From NCBI GenBank assembly GCA_017465545.1, contig JAFTVY010000055.1, positions 62,001-126,000 on the forward strand: a stretch of DNA of 64,000 bases, in the 5' to 3' direction. Each line of letters opens with the position of its first letter. Position 1 is the first letter of the stretch. Origin of the DNA: Ruminiclostridium sp. (GTDB taxonomy: Bacteria; Bacillota; Clostridia; Oscillospirales; Ruminococcaceae). Position numbers and translations under genes: made by a program. Below, in pieces: positions 27,057-36,367 of the stretch. Below the pieces are notes generated by a model. That model did no database searches and had not been told where the DNA came from. It worked only from the letters and a program-made list of their open reading frames with translations.

Positions 27057-27873
27057 GCTTACCACTCCTGAATTCATCGAGTACAGTAATCGCCGCACGT
27101 TCTAAATCGGGTTCGCCGCCCGAAATCAACATACCACGTTTTTTTGCTATCATTTCAAGTGTTATATCCTCGTTTTCCGCGATTTTATAACGTTCTCTTG
27201 TCTTCTTTGGATAATTGTCCCTGAGATAGGACAGAAGGCTGTCTGACAGCTCATATACGTCCATAACGTCATCCTTGATAGCGCCTGTGTATCCGAGCTT
27301 TATCGCAACCTGCTGATCGTCGAATTTTGGCCAGAGAATACCGGGTGTATCCAGCAATTCTACATCCTTGTCAAGAGTAACCCATTGCTGACCTCTTGTA
27401 ACACCGGGCCTGTCCTCTACCTTTGTCTTACCACTTCTGGAGAGACGATTGATAAAGGATGATTTACCGACGTTCGGGATACCTACAACCATTACACGGA
27501 GAGGGCGTCCGATAAAGCCCTTTGCCTTTCTCTTCTGTAAAAGTGCGGACAGCACCGATTTCACCGCAGGGATAAAGGAATTAACCCCCTTACCGCTTCT
27601 GCAGTCGCATATCAGCACCTTGAATCCCATTGACGTGTATTTCTTCTGCCACAAAGCTGTGACGTTATCATCTGCATAATCGCATTTATTCAGAATAATA
27701 ATCCTTGGCTTGTTTCCTGTAATCTCGCTTATAATAGGGTTACGGCTTGATTCAGGCACTCTTGCATCCACAATTTCGGCAACAGCGTCAACAAGCTTAA
27801 GATTTGCTTCTATCTGTCTTTTTGTTTTGGTCATATGACCGGGAAACCATTGAATGTTTGAAATCTCTCCCAT
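27025..27873 (-). CDS. rbgA: Ribosome biogenesis GTPase RbgA (YlqF)
   Basis: A 282-residue circularly permuted GTPase: G4 LNKCD (about residue 61) comes before G1 GIPNVGKSS (about 132) and G3 DTPGILWP (about 176). The N-terminal IQWFPGHMTK motif is typical of YlqF/RbgA. It acts late in 50S subunit assembly. Located between lepB and rnhB, as in many Firmicutes where the rplS-rbgA-rnhB order is conserved. Confidence 0.95.
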   Translation of the reverse strand: MGEISNIQWFPGHMTKTKRQIEANLKLVDAVAEIVDARVPESSRNPIISEITGNKPRIIILNKCDYADDNVTALWQKKYTSMGFKVLICDCRSGKGVNSFIPAVKSVLSALLQKRKAKGFIGRPLRVMVVGIPNVGKSSFINRLSRSGKTKVEDRPGVTRGQQWVTLDKDVELLDTPGILWPKFDDQQVAIKLGYTGAIKDDVMDVYELSDSLLSYLRDNYPKKTRERYKIAENEDITLEMIAKKRGMLISGGEPDLERAAITVLDEFRSGKLGKISLEKPE

Positions 27874-27885
27874 TTCCAGCGCCCC

Positions 27886-28488
27886 TTATCTGACTACACC
27901 GAACTGATCGACGGGTAATACACGAAGCATATTTTTTCCGATTACGCATCTGACGTCGATCATACCTATATCATAGCTTCGGCTGTCCTTTGACTTATTA
28001 CGGTTATCACCAAGCACAAATATGTTGTTTTCCGGTATTTTTACTTCCTTATTATTAGGGAAATTCTGCTGAATATTTGTAAGTGAATTCGTATAAGGCT
28101 CATCAAGAGCTTCGCCGTTTCTGTATACAATACCCTTGCTGAAATCTATACGGATGGTATCTCCGGGAAGACCGATAACACGCTTGACGATAATCTTACC
28201 GTATCCGTTTGTGGCAGCGTTATACAGACGAGGTGCATAAACAACCACAATATCCTCGTATTGCGGCTCATACACCATATCTGATACAATGAGCATATTC
28301 TTGTGTTCAAGAGTGGGAAGCATAGACTCACCGTCCACAATAATAGGTCTCGCCACAATCGTAAATATCAATAAAAAACACAGCATAGCAGAAAAAACAA
28401 ATGCTATCCAGTCATAGAATTCAAGATAAAAAGAATTGCTTTTCTTTTCATCGGAAATCTTTTCTTCGCTCAAGCTTTTCTCTTCCAT
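27886..28488 (-). CDS. lepB: Signal peptidase I
   Basis: A 200-residue type I signal peptidase. A membrane helix (about residues 28-50) is followed by the catalytic Ser in DGESMLPTL (about 56) and the Lys in VKRVIGLPGD (about 102). The C-terminal GDNRNKSKDSR box is present. It removes signal peptides from secreted proteins at the outer face of the membrane. Encoded 12 nt upstream of rbgA. Confidence 0.95.
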   Translation of the reverse strand: MEEKSLSEEKISDEKKSNSFYLEFYDWIAFVFSAMLCFLLIFTIVARPIIVDGESMLPTLEHKNMLIVSDMVYEPQYEDIVVVYAPRLYNAATNGYGKIIVKRVIGLPGDTIRIDFSKGIVYRNGEALDEPYTNSLTNIQQNFPNNKEVKIPENNIFVLGDNRNKSKDSRSYDIGMIDVRCVIGKNMLRVLPVDQFGVVR

Positions 28489-28532
28489 ATTGTGTCCCTT
28501 CTGTAGAATAAAAAAGAAATATCGAATTGCAA

Positions 28533-28558
28533 CAATAACGAACTTCCGTTCGTTATTG
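28533..28558. terminator. Strong hairpin between rplS and lepB
   Basis: CAATAACGAAC pairs perfectly with GTTCGTTATTG around a 4-nt loop, and flanking CGAAATTG/CAATTCG could extend it. No immediate T-run follows on the minus strand, although TTTCTTTTTTATTC lies further on. It may reduce read-through from the highly expressed rplS into lepB or stabilise the rplS mRNA. Confidence 0.5.
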
Positions 28559-28593
28559 CATTACAATTTCGACTCAGGATAAAACGCTTAAGA

Positions 28594-28935
28594 TTAAACC
28601 TTAGACTTAACCTTTGCAGCCTTACCAACTCTGTCACGCAGATAGTAGAGCTTAGCTCTGCGAACCTTACCTTCTCTTACTACTTCAACCTTTTCAACTG
28701 TGGGTGAGTGTAAGGGGAAGACTCTCTCTACACCGCAACCGTGAGCAACTCTGCGAACTGTGAAAGTTTCGCTGATACCACCGTGCTTCTTAGCGATAAC
28801 TGTTCCTTCAAAAATCTGAATACGGAACTTGTCACCTTCTGCGATACGTACGTGAACCTTAACTGTGTCACCTACGTTGAACTGGGGAGCAGCTTCCTTT
28901 AAGCTGTCCTGCGCAATCATTTTTAATGCGTCCAT
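28594..28935 (-). CDS. rplS: 50S ribosomal protein L19
   Basis: A 113-residue L19 starting at ATG 28935 with GGAGG 6 nt upstream; an upstream in-frame extension is untranslated leader. Conserved segments include [13 protein letters not shown], the [15 protein letters not shown] stretch, [18 protein letters not shown] and KLYYLRD. L19 lies at the 30S-50S interface. It heads the block with lepB, rbgA, rnhB and yraN and has its own promoter and structured leader. Confidence 0.97.
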   Translation of the reverse strand: MDALKMIAQDSLKEAAPQFNVGDTVKVHVRIAEGDKFRIQIFEGTVIAKKHGGISETFTVRRVAHGCGVERVFPLHSPTVEKVEVVREGKVRRAKLYYLRDRVGKAAKVKSKV

Positions 28936-29133
28936 TTTTTCCTCCTGGTTTTCGGGTATTCTTGCATCGGCCTTTTCCTCCGTCTTTTTTAAGTACGGAT
29001 AACGGCTTTCTTTTACCGTTAAATGCAGCGGACTATCCGTTTTAATGTCTTTGTGCTTTTGCACTAATGGCATTAAACACGCTGGCAAAATTTGTAATTT
29101 ACATCACACCATTTACCAACGGATTTCAAATGC
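28936..29133 (-). promoter_or_regulatory. Candidate L19 leader
   Basis: The rplS mRNA has about 200 nt of leader. Reading the minus strand, AACGG pairs with CCGTT around a TAAAAGAAAG loop, and an alternative outer pairing of ACGGAT with ATCCGT encloses the same region, so two mutually exclusive folds are possible. L19 leaders are a known ribosomal-protein autoregulation family in Firmicutes. Matching to that family needs a covariance search. Confidence 0.4.
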
Positions 29134-29139
29134 TTTAAT

Positions 29140-29168
29140 ATTATAGCACCTTTTAACGAAATTTGCAA
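29140..29168 (-). promoter_or_regulatory. Promoter for rplS
   Basis: On the minus strand TTGCAA (29163-29168), a 17-nt spacer, then TATAAT (29140-29145), giving a leader of about 200 nt. Confidence 0.65.
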
Positions 29169-29234
29169 TAGTTTTTTGTTAAAATTTCATTAAAATTTTG
29201 CTTTTTTATATCTTTTTTCAAAATAATTCTGAGA

Positions 29235-29873
29235 TTACATGAATTCCGAGCCGTCTTTGCATAATATTTTGCTTCTTACCACGTCAATTCTCTCTATTTC
29301 TTCGCCGCTGTATTTTTCATAAGCTTCAAACAAGAGCGATGGATTTATAGTAAAATCGCATCCCGAGGGCAGATAAAGCACGAATCCGTCGTCTGTGATA
29401 TTCTCGGTGGTGATATGAGGTTTTAAGTCAACGGTAGATATTCCCCTCTTGGTTTTCTTTTCAACCTCAATCGCAGACAGGTCAAGAAAAGCCTTAAGCT
29501 TCTGCATGTTGCACTTTATAGAAATTTCATAAACGGACTTTTCTATCTCGGTATGCTTTTTTACAGGCCGTGCAACTTCAGTTACTCTTATATCAGGAGG
29601 CAATACAGCGTTCAGCTTGTCCATTACGTCAGAATAACTCATTTCACTTGTGAGCTTTATATCCATCGATTCCCTTATTCCTTCGGTACCGAGAGACAAA
29701 GGAAGATTTATATTTACGTAAGTGTGGGGGTTAAAGCCCTGGGTGTGCCACACGGGTATATCCGTTCTTCTCAGCGCTCTCTGAAAACAATTTATAAGAT
29801 CAAGTGCAGAGATATACTTTGCCCTTCCTGTTTTCGAAAAGAATATTCTTATTGCTGTTGTATTATTCTCCAT
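29235..29873 (-). CDS. TIGR03936-type radical SAM-linked protein (DUF2344)
   Basis: A 212-residue protein beginning near MENNTTAIRIFFSKTG, with RAKYISALDLINCFQRALRR and HTQGFNPHTYVNI followed by LSLGTEGIRESMDI. These are signatures of the DUF2344 family found beside, or fused to, a B12-type radical SAM protein, as here. The start at 29873 overlaps the partner gene by 11 nt and has GGAAAGG upstream; an earlier TTG is less likely. Function is unknown, but the pair must act together judging by conserved linkage. Confidence 0.85.
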   Translation of the reverse strand: MENNTTAIRIFFSKTGRAKYISALDLINCFQRALRRTDIPVWHTQGFNPHTYVNINLPLSLGTEGIRESMDIKLTSEMSYSDVMDKLNAVLPPDIRVTEVARPVKKHTEIEKSVYEISIKCNMQKLKAFLDLSAIEVEKKTKRGISTVDLKPHITTENITDDGFVLYLPSGCDFTINPSLLFEAYEKYSGEEIERIDVVRSKILCKDGSEFM

Positions 29874-31716
29874 ATTTAAAGCAAGCCTTTCCAAGGCACT
29901 TGTTTATTCCGCAACCTGCGCATTTTTCACGGCAATGAGCGGTAGTCTTTTCTTCGTGCGCCTTTTTATTTTCTGATATAAGGAAATCCTTTGTGAACAG
30001 CATATCCATATGATCCCAGGGAGCTGTTTCATCATAGCTTCTGGTTCTGTTAGCGTAGAACGCCTTATCTATTCCCGTATTTATAAACGCCTGATCCCAT
30101 ATTTCAGGCTTGAAATATTCATTCCAGCCATCCAGCTTACAGCCGTTCTTCCATGCATCGTAGATAACCGCTGAAACTCTTCTGTCGCCCCTTGCAAATA
30201 CAGCTTCAAGAATAGTAGTTTCGTAGTGGCTCCAGCTTACGTCTATTCTCTTACCACCCTTTGAACGGACGATATCAAGCAGATATTTCTGTCTTTCGTC
30301 TATCTGCTCCTTTGTTGCCTGCGGTTCAAATTCAAAGGGAGTAAAGGGCTTGGGGATAAAGGTAGAAAGAGATATAGAAATGCTGATACCTCTTTTACTG
30401 CGCCTTTCAATGGTATAGTATAAATCTATGATCTTATCAGCAAGAGTCTTTATAGCCGCAATATCATCAAGAGTTTCTGTAGGAAGTCCGAGCATAAAAT
30501 ACAGCTTTACCGAGCTGTAGCCTCCTTCAAAGGCAATCTTACAGCTTTTCATTATATCCTCTTCCGTGATATTTTTGTTGATGACGTCTCTCAGTCTCTG
30601 TGAACCTGCCTCGGGAGCAAAGGTAAGGCCGCTCTGTCTTACGCTCTTTATCTTCTTTACTACCTCATCGCTGAAATTATCTATTCTGAGCGAAGGCAAG
30701 GAAAGATTGACCCCCTTCGCATCCGTATAATCTGTTATATCGCAAAGAAGCCCTTCTATATCGCTGTAGTCACTTGTAGAGAGTGAGCATAAAGAAACCT
30801 CATCATAACCCGTGGATTCCGTCAGATTCTTAACCTGCTCTACTATCGTCTTCTTGCTCTTTTCTCTGAAGGGTCTGTAAATAAATCCCGCCTGACAGAA
30901 ACGGCAACCTCTTATACAGCCTCTTAACACCTCAACAACAGAACGGTCATGCACTATCTGTGTAAAAGGTACAACGAAGCTATCCGGAGAATAAACGCTG
31001 TCAAAATCGGCAATTATACGTTTTTTCACCTTTGCGGGAGCGCCACATTTCGGAGTAATTGCAGACACGGTTCCGTCATCATTATATGAAACGTCGTAAA
31101 GAGAAGGAACGTACACACCCTCTATCTGCGCCGCTTTTTCTAAAAATTCCTGCTTTGTACCACCGTTCTTCTTGAACGTAAGAGCAAGCTCCATAAGCTC
31201 TAAGTTGACCTCTTCCCCTTCTCCGAGAACAAACAGGTCGAAGAAATCAGCAATAGGCTCAGCATTGCATACGCAAGGACCGCCGCCCATTACTATGGGG
31301 AATAAATCCTTTCTGTCTTTTGAATATACGGAAAGTCCCGCTAAATCAAGCATAGAAAGAATATTGGTATAGCACAGCTCATACTGAAGAGTAAATCCGA
31401 TGAAATCGAAATCCTTTATCGGATCAAGGCTTTCAAGTCCATATAGCGGTATATCATTCTCCCTCATTGCTTCTTCCATATCAGGAAGCGGCATAAATAC
31501 TCGTTCACACCAATAATTCGGCTTACTGTTCTTAAGAGAATAAAGAATTTTCATACCAAGATGTGACATACCTATATCATACGTATCAGGAAAACAGAAG
31601 GCGTATCTTATATCCACCTTGCTTTTATCCTTTATAACAGAATTTACCTCTCCGCCTATGTATCGTGAAGGCTTCTGTACTTTTAAAAGTATTTTATCAA
31701 GCTTTTCTTTAATCAT
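29863..31716 (-). CDS. TIGR03960-type B12-binding-domain radical SAM protein
   Basis: A 617-residue protein. The N-terminal region resembles a B12-binding fold (FCFPDTYDIGMSHLGMKILY, about 40-60; VMGGGPCVCNAEPIADFFD). The radical SAM core begins at EVLRGCIRGCRFCQAG (CxxxCxxC, about residue 262). The C-terminus is cysteine-rich (CREKCAGCGINKC), perhaps holding a second cluster. It is the partner of the downstream DUF2344 protein. The substrate is unknown; tRNA or protein methylthiolation-like chemistry has been suggested only by resemblance. Confidence 0.88.
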   Translation of the reverse strand: MIKEKLDKILLKVQKPSRYIGGEVNSVIKDKSKVDIRYAFCFPDTYDIGMSHLGMKILYSLKNSKPNYWCERVFMPLPDMEEAMRENDIPLYGLESLDPIKDFDFIGFTLQYELCYTNILSMLDLAGLSVYSKDRKDLFPIVMGGGPCVCNAEPIADFFDLFVLGEGEEVNLELMELALTFKKNGGTKQEFLEKAAQIEGVYVPSLYDVSYNDDGTVSAITPKCGAPAKVKKRIIADFDSVYSPDSFVVPFTQIVHDRSVVEVLRGCIRGCRFCQAGFIYRPFREKSKKTIVEQVKNLTESTGYDEVSLCSLSTSDYSDIEGLLCDITDYTDAKGVNLSLPSLRIDNFSDEVVKKIKSVRQSGLTFAPEAGSQRLRDVINKNITEEDIMKSCKIAFEGGYSSVKLYFMLGLPTETLDDIAAIKTLADKIIDLYYTIERRSKRGISISISLSTFIPKPFTPFEFEPQATKEQIDERQKYLLDIVRSKGGKRIDVSWSHYETTILEAVFARGDRRVSAVIYDAWKNGCKLDGWNEYFKPEIWDQAFINTGIDKAFYANRTRSYDETAPWDHMDMLFTKDFLISENKKAHEEKTTAHCREKCAGCGINKCLGKACFKYGE

Positions 31717-31788
31717 TTTCTTCTTCCATTCCTTTAGACTGATAATTATATTATATATTGTACTACATTTTTAAGATTAAAGCAAGTC

Positions 31789-32379
31789 TCAGCGGATAAA
31801 CTGTGCTAAAATCAGATAAAAAACAACGAACAGAAAGGATATACTTACTTTACCGTTATAAATAAAGCAGTATACCATAGTAACTCCGACAACAGTAACC
31901 GCAAATGATATTGCAACGATTCTTTTCAGAACTGCAGATATTTTATAATCAAGAAATCTGTTGAACAATATATCGATAATTACCGCTCCGTCAAAATACC
32001 CCACCGGAATAAGATTGAAAATGCATATCACGATATTGACAACGGAAAAGATATAAATTTCTCTTACACTGCTGAAAAACGTAGTCCCGATACCGAATAT
32101 TATAAAATTCAAAATACAACCTGCCGAAACTATAAAAAGTCTTTTGCCAAAAGTGAGCAACTCAATATCGCTTTCTATGCATATACCTCCCCCGTAGAAG
32201 GTTATACATCTTAGCTTTGATCTGCACAAAAGCATTGCTATGAGATGTCCCGCCTCGTGAGTCAGTGACGCTATAAGAGAAAGTGTAGCCGTGCCGCTTG
32301 TATCGATAAAGACAAGCAATCCCACAACGGCAAAGAAAGTGAAATCAAACTTTATTTTGGTTTTTCCTATAGATAACAT
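31789..32379 (-). CDS. M50 family intramembrane metalloprotease (SpoIVFB-like)
   Basis: A 196-residue multi-pass membrane protein. The zinc motif HEAGH is within a membrane helix (about residue 48) and the third ligand is in NLIPVGYFDGA (about 122), both typical of site-2 proteases. It lacks PDZ and CBS domains, as in the smaller SpoIVFB/YwhC-like members. The start at 32379 is chosen for AGGAGG 6 nt upstream. No sigma or anti-sigma partner is adjacent, so the substrate is unknown. Confidence 0.85.
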   Translation of the reverse strand: MLSIGKTKIKFDFTFFAVVGLLVFIDTSGTATLSLIASLTHEAGHLIAMLLCRSKLRCITFYGGGICIESDIELLTFGKRLFIVSAGCILNFIIFGIGTTFFSSVREIYIFSVVNIVICIFNLIPVGYFDGAVIIDILFNRFLDYKISAVLKRIVAISFAVTVVGVTMVYCFIYNGKVSISFLFVVFYLILAQFIR

Positions 32380-32440
32380 AATAAGCCTCCTGTCTATATA
32401 CATTATACGGACAGAAGGATTTTAAAAGAACGATATAAAA

Positions 32441-32468
32441 CAAAAACTGCCCCGTTTTGCAGGGGCAG
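32441..32468 (-). terminator. Terminator of the YegP-like gene
   Basis: On the minus strand CTGCCCC and GGGGCAG form a 7-bp GC-rich stem with an 8-nt loop, followed by TTTTTGTTTT. It lies 17 nt after the stop codon. Confidence 0.85.
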
Positions 32469-32484
32469 TCCGTTTGTTATGTAA

Positions 32485-32853
32485 TTATTCAGCCTTTTCA
32501 ACAGGTGCATCAGGAGCATTCTTCTTAACGCTTTCAACACCGTTCTTGCAGCTATCCATAGTCTTGTAGCCTTCGGATGTAGCGATGATCTGACCGTTCT
32601 TTGCCTTGAGTCTGAATCTGAATTCGCCAGCCTTATCCTTGTAGATTTCGTACTTGGGGTTCTTGATTACTTCATAACCCTCTACTGTCTGATCTTCTAC
32701 ACCAGCAACGCTGTTTGTCTTAACGCTTTCGATACCCTTCATGCAAGCTGCATCTGATGTGTAAACTTCAGAAGTTGCGATTACCTGACCGTTTGTAGCC
32801 TTAAGATCAAACTTAACACCTGTAGATGTCTTTCTTACAACAAATTTGCCCAT
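32485..32853 (-). CDS. YegP-family protein with two DUF1508 repeats
   Basis: A 122-residue protein made of two homologous repeats of about 50 residues. Repeat 1 has KFDLKATNGQVIATSEVY then GIESVKTN; repeat 2 has RFRLKAKNGQIIATSEGY then GVESVKKN. This is the YegP/DUF1508 fold, small secreted-looking but signal-less proteins of unknown function, often abundant. It has strong SD GGAGG and its own terminator. An inverted repeat (GCGGTA/TACCGC, about 32893-32910) lies in its leader. Confidence 0.88.
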   Translation of the reverse strand: MGKFVVRKTSTGVKFDLKATNGQVIATSEVYTSDAACMKGIESVKTNSVAGVEDQTVEGYEVIKNPKYEIYKDKAGEFRFRLKAKNGQIIATSEGYKTMDSCKNGVESVKKNAPDAPVEKAE

Positions 32854-32984
32854 TGTTAACGCCTCCGTTTTAATTAATATCCTTTTAATTTGCGGTATAT
32901 ATTTACCGCCTTTATGACATTATACTACATTTTTTGCAAAAAGTCCATAGTTTTTGTAAAAAAATCATTAATTTTTTACTAATT

Positions 32985-35075
32985 TCAGGAGAGTCCCTTT
33001 GCCTCCTGCAATGTGATTCCGTTATCACCAAGTGGAATAGCGTGATCAAGTCCTACAAACTTTCCGTTTTCCTGCCAAAGTACTTCCTTGACAAAGGCAT
33101 ATTTTTCTTCGTCCCAGGTCTTGAAATCATCCAGTACAAGTCCGCCCGTATCACCTGAGTTTGCATTATAACACCAGAAGGTGTGATTCAGATGATAGTT
33201 CTTTATAAGCTCACGCATATACGTCATCCACTTGAGGTTAGGCTCTTTCATAAATCCGCCCCACTCACCGATAAGAAGCGGTGCTATATTATCCGTATGG
33301 ATATAAAGCCAGTTATCCTTCCAGCAGTCCTTCATAAGGCTGTCATAACTATAATCACCTTTAAACCAGGGCTGTTCATATACAGTAGGACCATAATCGT
33401 GAGGAGAATATACAAGCTTGTTCTGATACTTACCTAAATTTACGGGATAATCTCTGACTCCTCGTAAATTTCCGCCCCACCAGTTGAAATAATAATCCTT
33501 TTCGTTTGTAGAATGGAAATCAGAATTGGTGTTCAGATCCATCGGATAAATTTCAGTACCTTCTACAAGAATCAGAACGTTGGGATTTTTAGCAAGAATT
33601 CTTGCCGCCGCCTGCTCAGCAACGTATTTCCAGTTATTCGGCTTTGTGGAATCATTCCAGATAGCCGCACCATCACCTTCAAAGGGCTTTCCGTGAGGTT
33701 CGTTTTTCAGGTCGTAAGCTATAATTGTATCGTTATCCTTATATCTGTCTGCCATCCATTCAAGTGCGCTGTAAAAATCCTCTGCACTCACTCTGTCAGT
33801 ATACCAGAGATTTACCACGTGTCCCGAAGCGTTGGTTTCGGCACTATGTATATCAGGCATTACCTTAAGTCCGTTTTCTTCTGCAAGCTTTAAGAAATAT
33901 TCAAAAATCTGCAGGCTGTTCATTCCGTTAAGCTCTGTATTATAAGCATTATTATAATTTGCTTTGGGATACTCCCCTGCCGCCCAGGAATTTATAAGCT
34001 CTGCTGATATAGGTACTCTTATAAGATTAAATCCGTGATCTGCAATAGCTTCAACGGAAGGCTTCAGTTGGCTGTTCCACAGTCCGTCAAAGGTATTTGT
34101 ACCCGTGTTGTAGCCAAACCAGTTGACACCCGTAAGCCACACCTGTTTGCCGTCCTTGTCAAGGATTCTGTTTCCGTCTGTATAAAGCCAGTCGTCACCC
34201 TGAACCGCATCCTCGCTTCTTTCAAGAAGGTCATCCACGTCTGCAGGTGGCTGTGAATTATCGTTATTATTGTTATTGTTATTATTGTTGTTTCCCTGGT
34301 TATTCTGATCGTTCTGATTTACTGTGCCGACGGTTACTGTACAAGCAATACCGTTTATTTTAGCGTCGCTTACCTTAAGCTCTCCCTTAACGCCAACGTT
34401 ACCGCCGACAACAACAGTTCCACCCTTAAAGATGTCGCCGTTATATTCTGCATTCTTTATAACAAGCTTATTGCCGTTTGCCGTGTACGTACCATTCCAT
34501 CCTGAGCAGGACACAAGTCCTTCAATGGTCATCACAAGCTCCCATCCGCCTGTTAAATCTGAAGGAGAATTATTGGTGACACCGAACTGAACGCCGTACA
34601 TTGTTGTATCTCCGTCAACCCAGGAGTTATCCGTGGAATATTTAAGGTTAAAGCCGTCAGCCAGAGGCTTGTTTTCATCTGACGTTGCAGACGAAGTTGT
34701 GCTTTCAGGCTTGCTGTCTGCACCCTGCTGACTCTGAGTCGTTTCTGACGTAGCTTCACTATTCTGTCCGTTCTGAGAGTTTTCGGACGTGCTTTCTGTA
34801 TCAGAATCAGGTGTACTGCTTACGTTTGTTTCAGAATCTGTTTTTGAGCTTTCATTTTCATTTCCGCTTTGAGTAACGCTGTTACCACCATTCGAGGAAT
34901 TGTTAGCACTTTGATTATTTCCGCTACATATAATAATGAGCGCTATTACAAGAGCAATTATCACTGCTCCCATTCCGGCAAAAGCGATATAAACCCACAC
35001 AGGAAACTTTGCTTTCTTACTCTGCGAATCAGCTTCAACCGAAGTCTGTTCAGTCATTACTTCTTTTTCATCCAT
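32985..35075 (-). CDS. Membrane-anchored GH5 endoglucanase with CBM2-like domain
   Basis: A 696-residue secreted glycoside hydrolase. Residues 1-27 are cytoplasmic and 28-50 a membrane anchor without a signal cleavage site. A Ser/Thr/Asn/Glu-rich linker (about 51-135) is followed by a CBM2-like carbohydrate-binding module (about 138-250, with [16 protein letters not shown] and [10 protein letters not shown]). A second linker with ten consecutive Asn leads to a GH5 domain (about 290-680). The acid/base Glu is at about 459 (KNEPHG) and the nucleophile at about 604 (IGEWGGF). It should cleave beta-1,4-glucan at the cell surface. No dockerin is seen. Confidence 0.9.
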   Translation of the reverse strand: MDEKEVMTEQTSVEADSQSKKAKFPVWVYIAFAGMGAVIIALVIALIIICSGNNQSANNSSNGGNSVTQSGNENESSKTDSETNVSSTPDSDTESTSENSQNGQNSEATSETTQSQQGADSKPESTTSSATSDENKPLADGFNLKYSTDNSWVDGDTTMYGVQFGVTNNSPSDLTGGWELVMTIEGLVSCSGWNGTYTANGNKLVIKNAEYNGDIFKGGTVVVGGNVGVKGELKVSDAKINGIACTVTVGTVNQNDQNNQGNNNNNNNNNNDNSQPPADVDDLLERSEDAVQGDDWLYTDGNRILDKDGKQVWLTGVNWFGYNTGTNTFDGLWNSQLKPSVEAIADHGFNLIRVPISAELINSWAAGEYPKANYNNAYNTELNGMNSLQIFEYFLKLAEENGLKVMPDIHSAETNASGHVVNLWYTDRVSAEDFYSALEWMADRYKDNDTIIAYDLKNEPHGKPFEGDGAAIWNDSTKPNNWKYVAEQAAARILAKNPNVLILVEGTEIYPMDLNTNSDFHSTNEKDYYFNWWGGNLRGVRDYPVNLGKYQNKLVYSPHDYGPTVYEQPWFKGDYSYDSLMKDCWKDNWLYIHTDNIAPLLIGEWGGFMKEPNLKWMTYMRELIKNYHLNHTFWCYNANSGDTGGLVLDDFKTWDEEKYAFVKEVLWQENGKFVGLDHAIPLGDNGITLQEAKGLS
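34263..34292. repeat. AAC/AAT trinucleotide tract encoding ten Asn
   Basis: Thirty bases of GTT/ATT triplets on the plus strand encode ten Asn in the linker between the CBM and the GH5 domain. Interspersed synonymous codons reduce but do not abolish replication slippage, so linker length could vary between strains. Confidence 0.8.
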
Positions 35076-35092
35076 TATAGTACCCTTCCCCC

Positions 35093-36298
35093 TTACTTAT
35101 TTACAGGCTTTCTCAGAATAGAATGCGGCGGGAAAACGAGGTCCGATTCTATCTGCAGTTTTTCGGTGGCTCTGTTTGCAATTTCCGTTTTTTCACCCTT
35201 GGAATTTATAACGTAAGGAATTTCAAGTCTTACAGGCTTTTTTCCCGGTGCGAGTATTTCAAGCTCATCACGTACCGTAAAATAGTTGCGCTGTGTCAGA
35301 TTGATAATTCCATCTTCGCAGGAATCAACCACACCAACAAAATCAAAATCTCTTATATAACCGCTGTTCTCATAATACTGTGAAGCATCCTCTTTTCCAA
35401 GATAAAAACCTGTACAGTACTGTCTGTGGCTTACCTTGTATACCTCTTCAACCGCCCATTCGGGAACAGGTGAACCATTCTTCACCGCATCCATTGCAGC
35501 TCTGTAGGCGTTGGTTACAACAGCAACGTAATAAGCGGATTTGGCTCTGCCTTCTATCTTAAAGCTGGTAACGCCAGCCTCCTTCAGCTTATCAAGATGT
35601 TCTATCATGCACATGTCCTTGGCGTTAAGTATATAAGAGCCTCTGTCATCCTCAAAAAGCTCGTAATATTCACCCGGACGTTTTTCCTCCACAAGATGAT
35701 ATTTCCATCTGCAAGGCTGGGCGCATTCACCCTTGTTTGCATTTCTGTCAACCATAAAGCTTGAAAGAAGGCATCTTCCCGAAAAGGAAACGCACATAGC
35801 ACCGTGTACAAAAGCCTCTATATCCATATCAGCGGGAATCTTTTCTCTTATCCTTCTGATATTGTCTATATCTACCTCTCTTGCGAGGACGATACGGTTT
35901 GCACCCATTTTATAAAGCTCGTTTGCTGTAACGTAGTTTACTACACCCGCCTGAGTCGATATATGAACAGCAAGCTCCGGTACGGCGTTTTTTATAACCG
36001 AAAGAGCTCCTATATCACTTACAATCGCCGCATCTATACCGCAGGAATATGCATTTCTGATAAATTCAGGCAGTATCTCCACTTCAGCGTTAGAGGGTAC
36101 TATATTGCAGGTAAGATATACCTTTACGCCTTTGTTATGAGCGTATTCTACTCCCCTTTTCATCGTGTCAAAATCAAATTTTGCCGCAGCCGCACGCATA
36201 CCGAACATTGTACTGCCGAGGTAAACCGCATCAGCACCGTAATCTACTGCCGATTCGAGGCACTCGTAATCGCCTGCAGGTGATAATAATTCAATCAT
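35093..36298 (-). CDS. trhP: U32 family tRNA hydroxylation-type protein (TrhP-like)
   Basis: A 401-residue U32 protein: [13 protein letters not shown] and [16 protein letters not shown] at the N-terminus, the cysteine signature [17 protein letters not shown] (about 165) with [11 protein letters not shown], and the typical [10 protein letters not shown]. Size and closeness to mltG resemble the yrrN/yrrO (trhP) locus of Bacillus, whose products form 5-hydroxyuridine at position 34 of tRNA. Only one such gene is present here rather than two. Function is by family inference. It is a distant paralog of the larger U32 gene at 6-8 kb. Confidence 0.8.
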   Translation of the reverse strand: MIELLSPAGDYECLESAVDYGADAVYLGSTMFGMRAAAAKFDFDTMKRGVEYAHNKGVKVYLTCNIVPSNAEVEILPEFIRNAYSCGIDAAIVSDIGALSVIKNAVPELAVHISTQAGVVNYVTANELYKMGANRIVLAREVDIDNIRRIREKIPADMDIEAFVHGAMCVSFSGRCLLSSFMVDRNANKGECAQPCRWKYHLVEEKRPGEYYELFEDDRGSYILNAKDMCMIEHLDKLKEAGVTSFKIEGRAKSAYYVAVVTNAYRAAMDAVKNGSPVPEWAVEEVYKVSHRQYCTGFYLGKEDASQYYENSGYIRDFDFVGVVDSCEDGIINLTQRNYFTVRDELEILAPGKKPVRLEIPYVINSKGEKTEIANRATEKLQIESDLVFPPHSILRKPVNK

Positions 36299-36324
36299 TG
36301 CTTGTTCCTTTCTTTTTCCTGAAT

Positions 36325-36354
36325 AACACCTGTTCTCGTATGAAAACAGGTGTT
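36325..36354. repeat. Inverted repeat between mltG and trhP
   Basis: AACACCTGTT and AACAGGTGTT form a perfect 10-bp stem with a 10-nt loop. No T-run follows on the minus strand, so it is more likely an mRNA stability element than a terminator. Confidence 0.5.
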
Positions 36355-36367
36355 AAACGGGTTATAT

